Positions 6,014 to 9,585 of a stretch of DNA of 9,585 nt are shown piece by piece. The translations under genes and the position numbers were made by a program. Source of the stretch: Nitrosotalea sp. Its GTDB lineage: Archaea; Halobacteriota; Syntropharchaeia; Alkanophagales; Methanospirareceae. The stretch spans positions 1 to 9,585 of the forward strand of contig DYFG01000058.1 in assembly GCA_020725315.1 (NCBI GenBank). Reading direction: 5' to 3'. The notes below the pieces were generated by a model, which was given only the letters and a program-made list of their open reading frames with translations, had not been told where the DNA came from and made no database searches. Positions within the stretch are counted from its first letter, which is position 1; each line of letters starts with the position of its first letter.

Positions 6014-7036
6014 CTACATCCCAAGCTCGGATATCTTTTTTACCATGTCCACCACCCTGCACGAGTAGCCCCATTCGTTATCGTACCATGCAAGCACCTT
6101 AACTAAGCTATTACCTTCCTCTGCTTCCTCTCTCTTCACGTTTGTAGAGAGCGCGTCAACGATGGCTGAATAGCTCGAGCCTACATAATCAATGGATACA
6201 AGGGGTTCATAAGAGACAGCTAGAATATCCTTTAGATAGGACCTTGAAGCCTCCTCAAAGGCAATGTTTACCTCATCGGGAGTAACTCTTTTCTTGACAT
6301 CTGCTACGAAATCGATGATGGAGACGTTGAAAACCGGAACTCTCATCGCTGCACCGTCCAATTTTCCCTTAAGCCCCGGTAATACTTCTCCGATTGCCGC
6401 TGCTGCTCCCGTCGTCGTCGGTATTATTGACATCCCCGCGGCTCTAGCCCTCCTAAGGTCCCTGTGTTGTAGATCAAGGAGATTCTGGTCGTTTGTATAC
6501 GCATGGACCGTGGTCATGAAACCTTTTTTTATCCCAAATACCTCGTCTAAAACCAATGCAACCGGTGCTAAACAATTTGTAGTGCAAGAAGCAGTGGAGA
6601 TTATATGATGCTTCTCAGGTATGTACATCTCATCATTCACGCCAGGAGCGATAGCTACATCAGGATTTTTTGCTGGTGCGGTGATTATCACCTTCTTAGC
6701 CCCTGCTTTGAGATGCTTTGACGCATTCTCCCTGTCTGTGAACCGACCTGTTGATTCTATAACCAAATCCACTCCCAAATCTTCCCATGGTAACTTCTCT
6801 GGATCCTTTTCCGCTAAGACTTTTATCCCTTTACCATTTACTACTATGACATCCCCTTCCACTTTCACCTCATCCTCTAATATACCATGCACTGAGTCGT
6901 ATTTTAGCAAATGCGCCAATACTGATGCCTCTGTAAGGTCATTCACCGCCAAGAAATCTATATTCGAGTATCTCAGAGCAGCCCTAAATGTGACTCTTCC
7001 TATCCTACCAAATCCATTTATTGCTACCTTTACCAT
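6014..7036 (-). CDS. gap: Glyceraldehyde-3-phosphate dehydrogenase, bacterial class I type
   Basis: A 340-residue phosphorylating GAPDH, converting glyceraldehyde 3-phosphate + Pi + NAD(P)+ to 1,3-bisphosphoglycerate. The Rossmann motif INGFGRIGR is at residues 6-14, D33 follows the second strand (favouring NAD over NADP), the catalytic motif ASCTTNC is at 148-154 (C150), and H177 lies in TTVHAYTNDQ. Further class I blocks are IPTTTGAAAAIGEVLPGLKGK, MRVPV and WYDNEWGYSCRV. This is the bacterial/eukaryotic class; the classical archaeal enzyme is the divergent class II. The usual LPHKDLRRAR segment reads LQHRDLRRAR, with Gln189 at the cofactor-discriminating position that is Pro in NAD-specific enzymes. 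Cofactor preference is therefore probably NAD but uncertain. It heads the gap-pgk operon and appears leaderless behind a strong TATA box. Confidence 0.96.
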   Translation of the reverse strand: MVKVAINGFGRIGRVTFRAALRYSNIDFLAVNDLTEASVLAHLLKYDSVHGILEDEVKVEGDVIVVNGKGIKVLAEKDPEKLPWEDLGVDLVIESTGRFTDRENASKHLKAGAKKVIITAPAKNPDVAIAPGVNDEMYIPEKHHIISTASCTTNCLAPVALVLDEVFGIKKGFMTTVHAYTNDQNLLDLQHRDLRRARAAGMSIIPTTTGAAAAIGEVLPGLKGKLDGAAMRVPVFNVSIIDFVADVKKRVTPDEVNIAFEEASRSYLKDILAVSYEPLVSIDYVGSSYSAIVDALSTNVKREEAEEGNSLVKVLAWYDNEWGYSCRVVDMVKKISELGM

Positions 7037-7057
7037 GTTAAAGTCATTTTTTTTCTC

Positions 7058-7066
7058 TTATATAAA
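7058..7066 (-). promoter_or_regulatory. TATA box of the gap-pgk operon
   Basis: TTTATATAA on the minus strand is a near-ideal archaeal box A, preceded by a purine-rich GTTGAAG. Its centre is about 27 bases upstream of the gap ATG at 7036, placing the transcription start at or next to the start codon. No ribosome binding site is present, consistent with a leaderless mRNA. Confidence 0.75.
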
Positions 7067-7112
7067 CTTCAACTCACCCATTCCTTAAGGGGATAATAGA
7101 AGCAAATATCAT

Positions 7113-7130
7113 AAACAAAAACAACAAAAC
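7113..7130 (-). terminator. Oligo-T termination region after the TctA-like gene
   Basis: The minus strand reads GTTTTGTTGTTTTTGTTT about 14-31 bases past the stop at 7144. Runs of T without a hairpin are the usual archaeal intrinsic terminator. Its position between the TctA-like gene and the gap promoter fits separation of the two transcripts. Confidence 0.5.
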
Positions 7131-7143
7131 TTTAAATTTTTTA

Positions 7144-8466
7144 TTAGGTCTGCCATAGCATGACGATTATCGGCAAGAGCAAGACGCCCATACAATTACT
7201 CCGTCTTACGCCGAAATAAATCGGAATAAGCCCTATGCATGTGCCTACGAGAAGAACCAGCAATCCTAAAGCACCGGTAAAAAGAAGAACGAGCAGAGCG
7301 AGGAAGATTGCAATACCAATCAGCATCTTTCGATACGGGAGTCTCAGGAAGTGCAAAGCGAATTGCTTTCCTACGTATTTTGTGATGAAAAACGAGAAAG
7401 GGGCTGCGATTAACATTGTTATGAGCAAATAAATCAACACTGGAGGTGGACTGCCGAGGCTTGACCATGCTTGAACCTCTAAGAGGCGGCTTATCGCTAT
7501 CGTGGCTCCGCTTCTCGCACGTGATATGAGGAAGAGCGTTCCGAGGCAGAAGAAGACATTAGCCGTGTTAACGCCGCTCAACGTCATAATCACCTGCTCA
7601 GGCTCTCTGTTCCTTCGTGCAAGCATTGCTAGCACGGTTGCATGTGCAGAAGTGATCCCGGGCAGAAAGCTCACCAAGGAGCCTAAGGCCGAGCCGGATA
7701 TAACCGATCTCATAATGCCCCCTCTCTCCAGTGCTGGCTCTTCTACCCTCTGCTCCGGTATCTCAGGTGTGTAAAGGAGCGAAAATAAGATGGTTGAGAG
7801 TCCAAATAACCCGGTAAGTGCAGGAAAAAGCATAGTAGAAGGAAAGAAGAATGGTGCGTGCACCGGCATGTTCAGTATCATGTAACCATACAATCCAGAG
7901 AGGATAAAGACAAAGGAAGAGAGAAGGATAGCCTGGTATGCTTCCATCCGTTCACTGAAGCCCTCGGTGAGGATAAGCAGTGCGGATATTCCAATGAGCA
8001 GGTAGAGCATCGAGCCTCGAAGCAGCTCGTAGAAGTGAAGCGATGAGAAGATGAAATAGAACGGGATAAAGAAGAGGAAAGAGAAGATAACCGCACCAAA
8101 ACTGCCTATTGCCGATAGGACTGTTGCTTCATAAGCTCTTCCTTCGAGCAGTAAACGGTGTGCAGGCAGTAACGCGAGTGCAGTATCTCCTTCTGGCGCA
8201 CCGATGAATGCCGCGGGTATATAATTCAAGAAGGTATGCGCTACGGAAGCGGCAAGGATAATGGACGCAACCAGGAGAAGTAACATATCATGAGGAATAA
8301 GGGTATCTAACAAAGGTACAGCTACTATCATCGGGGTAATTGAGAGTAGAATGAAGGCGACATTATTGGGATGGAAGCCCGGAACAAGCCCTGTTATTGT
8401 GCCTAAGAGCACACCGAGCATCGAAAATGCAAAGAGCAAGAGTAAGAACAAAAAAGAGTCCGTCAT
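7144..8466 (-). CDS. TctA-like (DUF112) polytopic membrane protein
   Basis: A 440-residue integral membrane protein with about eleven hydrophobic helices. Near the N-terminus (residues 21-35) it has GTITGLVPGFHPNN, the glycine/proline loop typical of TctA and the archaeal DUF112 group; a second related loop, SFLPGITSAHATVLAML, occurs near residue 263, matching the two-half pseudo-repeat of TctA. Bacterial TctA is the large subunit of the tripartite tricarboxylate transporter and works with TctB and a periplasmic TctC; neither partner is encoded here. Archaeal members usually stand alone with unknown substrate, so 'transporter of organic acids' is only a family-level guess. Its promoter is not clear; an 11-base palindrome TCTCTAAGAGA lies at 8491-8501, about 25-35 bases upstream. 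It is likely monocistronic, with an oligo-T tract after its stop. Confidence 0.85.
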   Translation of the reverse strand: MTDSFLFLLLLFAFSMLGVLLGTITGLVPGFHPNNVAFILLSITPMIVAVPLLDTLIPHDMLLLLVASIILAASVAHTFLNYIPAAFIGAPEGDTALALLPAHRLLLEGRAYEATVLSAIGSFGAVIFSFLFFIPFYFIFSSLHFYELLRGSMLYLLIGISALLILTEGFSERMEAYQAILLSSFVFILSGLYGYMILNMPVHAPFFFPSTMLFPALTGLFGLSTILFSLLYTPEIPEQRVEEPALERGGIMRSVISGSALGSLVSFLPGITSAHATVLAMLARRNREPEQVIMTLSGVNTANVFFCLGTLFLISRARSGATIAISRLLEVQAWSSLGSPPPVLIYLLITMLIAAPFSFFITKYVGKQFALHFLRLPYRKMLIGIAIFLALLVLLFTGALGLLVLLVGTCIGLIPIYFGVRRSNCMGVLLLPIIVMLWQT

Positions 8467-8500
8467 CTTTCAGGTCATCGTATCTCCTATTCTCTAAGAG

Positions 8501-8647
8501 ATGTTTCACTTTTTGTTTATTGCATTTAAGGAAAGAGTTCCGGAAGATAAAGCAACTCTTACCGCACTTCTGGAATATAAGGCCGCTCTTTATAATTGGC
8601 GACATGCTGGAAGGAATCCTTTTAATCAGAACGGCGAAGGGGAGTAA
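8501..8647 (+). CDS. Possible 48-residue protein or gene fragment, unrecognised
   Basis: An open frame from ATG 8501 to TAA 8645-8647, in the 190-base gap between the TctA-like gene and the small iron-sulfur gene. Its product has a plausible soluble composition (VPEDKATLTALLEYKAALY, then NWRHAGRNPF and an acidic tail). A stop codon (8495-8497) lies just before the start codon, and no ribosome binding site is seen. It could be a real small protein, a remnant of a longer gene, or chance. No family is recognised. The rest of the gap, 8467-8500, holds the upstream region of the TctA-like gene. Confidence 0.25.
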   Translation: MFHFLFIAFKERVPEDKATLTALLEYKAALYNWRHAGRNPFNQNGEGE

Positions 8648-8652
8648 AAAAA
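8646..8652 (-). terminator. T7 terminator after the four-cysteine protein gene
   Basis: Seven consecutive T on the minus strand begin 5 bases after the TGA at 8658-8660. This fits an archaeal oligo-T terminator and supports the small upstream frame being a separate transcribed gene. Confidence 0.5.
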
Positions 8653-8657
8653 CTTAA

Positions 8658-8795
8658 TCAGGTTCTGGGCTGAAATGTCCTCCTTGGACACATCCCTGCA
8701 TCCTTATCTGCTAAAACTTCACTTCCAAGATTAGAACAATTTCCCGTTGTCTCATTTACTGGTGTATAAAACGTGCAGTCTTTACATGTCGGCAT
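8658..8795 (-). CDS. Small four-cysteine iron-sulfur protein, like glycyl-radical-enzyme small subunits
   Basis: A 45-residue protein. Cysteines at 4, 7, 20 and 36 form C-x2-C-x12-C-x15-C, in the order MPTCKDCTFYTPVNETTGNC, then ADKDAGMCP. This layout resembles the HiPIP-like small subunits that bind a 4Fe-4S cluster in 4-hydroxyphenylacetate decarboxylase and benzylsuccinate/alkylsuccinate synthases. In those enzymes the small subunit supports a glycyl-radical catalytic subunit; no such subunit or activase is in this window, so the partner is unknown. A small zinc protein is the alternative. The gene is supported by a strong ribosome binding site (GAGGTGAG at 8800-8807) 4 bases before the ATG and by a T7 tract after its stop. 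It is divergent from the cation-efflux gene. That it is a gene is likely; the role is inferred. Confidence 0.72.
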   Translation of the reverse strand: MPTCKDCTFYTPVNETTGNCSNLGSEVLADKDAGMCPRRTFQPRT

Positions 8796-8799
8796 TTTT

Positions 8800-8807
8800 C
8801 TCACCTC
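8800..8807 (-). promoter_or_regulatory. Ribosome binding site of the four-cysteine protein
   Basis: GAGGTGAG on the minus strand, 4 bases before the ATG at 8795, is one of the strongest anti-16S matches in the window. It is the main reason for accepting this very short gene. Confidence 0.75.
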
Positions 8808-8860
8808 TCGAACAGAAATTTACCACGTTGATATGCCCACAATACTTCACATACCCTTCC

Positions 8861-8866
8861 AAGGTG
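8861..8866 (+). promoter_or_regulatory. Ribosome binding site of the short cation-efflux gene
   Basis: AAGGTG ends 4 bases before the ATG at 8871. It fixes that ATG as the real start and argues that the short N-terminus is not due to a missed upstream exon-like region or wrong start. Confidence 0.65.
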
Positions 8867-8870
8867 TATC

Positions 8871-9437
8871 ATGGCTGAGGATCTATATAAAGTTATCCTT
8901 GAAGGGTGGCTTTCAATTGTAATTAACGTAATGCTTTTTGGATTGAAGTATTGGGCGGGTATTAAATCAGGTTCCGTAGCAATGGTCGCCGATGCATGGC
9001 ATCACCGAAGTGACGCAATAGCGTCAGGATTAATTGTAATTGGAGCCTTATCAGGAGCATATCTCTGGTGGATTGATGGTGTTATGGGGATTTTTGTATC
9101 CGCCTTAATTTTATACGCTACGTATGACATTTTAAAGGGTGCGGTGAGTTCATTATTAGGAGAGAAAGTCGATCCTGTACTTGAGGCTGAGATAAAAAAT
9201 TTAATTAAGGCGATTGCTCCCTCGGTATCCTGTTTACATCATTTACATCTGCACCGCTATGGCGACCACATTGAATTATCGCTCCATATAAAACTCCCCT
9301 ATGAGATGAACTTGAAAGAGGTGCATGATTTAGCCACGATTTTAGAAGAAGCTATCAGGATAGAAATGAAAGTTGAGCCGACGATTCATGTAGAACCTCT
9401 GATTGAAAAAGAAGAAGCCAGAAGATTTTCCGGATGA
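8871..9437 (+). CDS. Half-length cation diffusion facilitator (CDF) protein
   Basis: A 188-residue CDF-family protein. Standard members are about 280-300 residues with six membrane helices and a cytoplasmic ferredoxin-like domain; this one has only about three helices (near 13-32, 36-62 and 66-90). The metal-site motif ADAWHHRSD is at residues 40-48, with D41, H44 and D48 as candidate ligands; HHRSD is the form usual in helix 5. The next helix (WWIDGVMGIFVSALILYATYD) looks like helix 6. The C-terminal domain (about 95-177) is recognisable, ending EPTIHVEPL, and carries a His-rich HHLHLHRYGDH. The protein therefore seems to hold one metal-binding half of a CDF, and might need to dimerise to transport Zn2+, Fe2+ or Mn2+. 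Deletion derivative or distinct small family cannot be separated here. Its own ribosome binding site is good. The 3' end overlaps a rubredoxin-like frame. Confidence 0.82.
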   Translation: MAEDLYKVILEGWLSIVINVMLFGLKYWAGIKSGSVAMVADAWHHRSDAIASGLIVIGALSGAYLWWIDGVMGIFVSALILYATYDILKGAVSSLLGEKVDPVLEAEIKNLIKAIAPSVSCLHHLHLHRYGDHIELSLHIKLPYEMNLKEVHDLATILEEAIRIEMKVEPTIHVEPLIEKEEARRFSG

Positions 9438-9543
9438 GTGGCAATGTCCAATTTGCGGCTCTGATAAAACGCAATTTTGGTATCAAGCGAGAAGAAAATT
9501 TGGACTTCTGCCTGAAATGAATATCTTTGAAGTATTTGTATAG
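9403..9543 (+). CDS. Rubredoxin-like CPICG module overlapping the CDF end in the +1 frame
   Basis: From TTG 9403 to TAG 9541-9543 an open frame encodes 46 residues reading KKKKPEDFPDEWQCPICGSD, then KTQFWYQARRKFGLLPEMNIFEVFV. The PDEWQCPICGxxKxQF part closely matches the second knuckle of rubredoxins (typically PDDWxCPxCGxxKxxF), but the first CxxC knuckle is absent. A TGA precedes the TTG at once (9400-9402). Two readings fit: a tiny separate gene with a TTG start, translationally coupled to the CDF gene, or the true C-terminus of the CDF, joined by a one-base slip in the A-rich run at 9406-9410, giving LIEKKKPEDFPDEW. The CDF-frame tail (EEARRFSG) is unremarkable, which mildly favours the second. 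A single knuckle could bind metal only as a dimer or with other ligands. Confidence 0.55.
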   Translation: MKKKKPEDFPDEWQCPICGSDKTQFWYQARRKFGLLPEMNIFEVFV

Positions 9544-9585
9544 CTCTTTGGAAATACTAAATCCTAAGCACCAAATTAAGCCCTT

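Noticed and set aside
7047..7054. Plus-strand T8 run as a terminator
   Set aside because: No plus-strand gene ends nearby; the run lies in the minus-strand gap leader/promoter region as A8.
6621..7088. Plus-strand open frame antisense to the start of gap
   Set aside because: Ser/Thr/Phe-rich shadow translation; it also covers the gap promoter.
8491..8501. TCTCTAAGAGA palindrome as an operator
   Set aside because: It is short, has no second copy nearby and no regulator gene adjacent; it may be chance, so it is only mentioned under the TctA-like gene.
8363..8605. Minus-strand open frame over the TctA-like start and the gap beside it
   Set aside because: It overlaps the well-supported N-terminus of the TctA-like gene in another frame and has no ribosome binding site or recognisable domain.
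1..9585. CRISPR array, insertion sequence or integrated element
   Set aside because: No regularly spaced repeats, transposase, integrase or tRNA-flanking duplication was visible.

Overview
The window comes from an archaeal chromosome, most likely a euryarchaeon. Evidence: two protein subunits of archaeal RNase P (Pop5/Rpp14 and Rpp30), an archaeal-type phosphoglycerate kinase, a UbiA prenyltransferase resembling the archaeal ether-lipid enzyme, an archaeal Thg1, tRNA genes without encoded CCA, TATA-box promoters, and several starts that look leaderless. An uncultured methanogen or anaerobic alkane-oxidiser relative (for example ANME-1-like) would fit, but that is an impression and not something the sequence proves.

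Layout. At 1-136 is the frameshifted tail of an unrecognised gene, followed by a CAU-anticodon tRNA (196-270). On the minus strand a PRC-barrel gene leads into thg1 (1431 to 358). It diverges from a membrane-embedded site-2-type metalloprotease with paired CBS domains (1492-2655); one nearly symmetric TATA element at 1456-1466 may serve both directions. The protease gene converges on a minus-strand block: UbiA prenyltransferase, Rpp30, Pop5 (4621 to 2669), with an ATGA overlap between the two RNase P genes. Upstream of that block, on the same strand, are tRNA-Arg(CCG) and a strong hairpin. Before these comes a two-gene glycolytic/gluconeogenic operon, gap then pgk (7036 to 4793), with a clear TATA box and a probably leaderless gap. 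A lone TctA-type (DUF112) membrane protein follows (8466 to 7144).

The right end (about 8500-9585) is the least ordinary part. It holds a 45-residue four-cysteine protein resembling the iron-sulfur small subunits of glycyl-radical enzymes. Divergent from it is a half-length cation diffusion facilitator with only about three membrane helices. The facilitator's C-terminus overlaps, in the +1 frame, a short rubredoxin-like CPICG module. These are the best candidates for something undescribed.

Functionally, most of the window is housekeeping: tRNA 5'-end maturation (RNase P, Thg1), central carbon metabolism (GAPDH/PGK), ether-lipid synthesis and membrane proteolysis. The GAPDH is of bacterial class I and sits next to an archaeal PGK, which suggests lateral acquisition. 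No transposase, integrase, CRISPR array or rRNA was seen.
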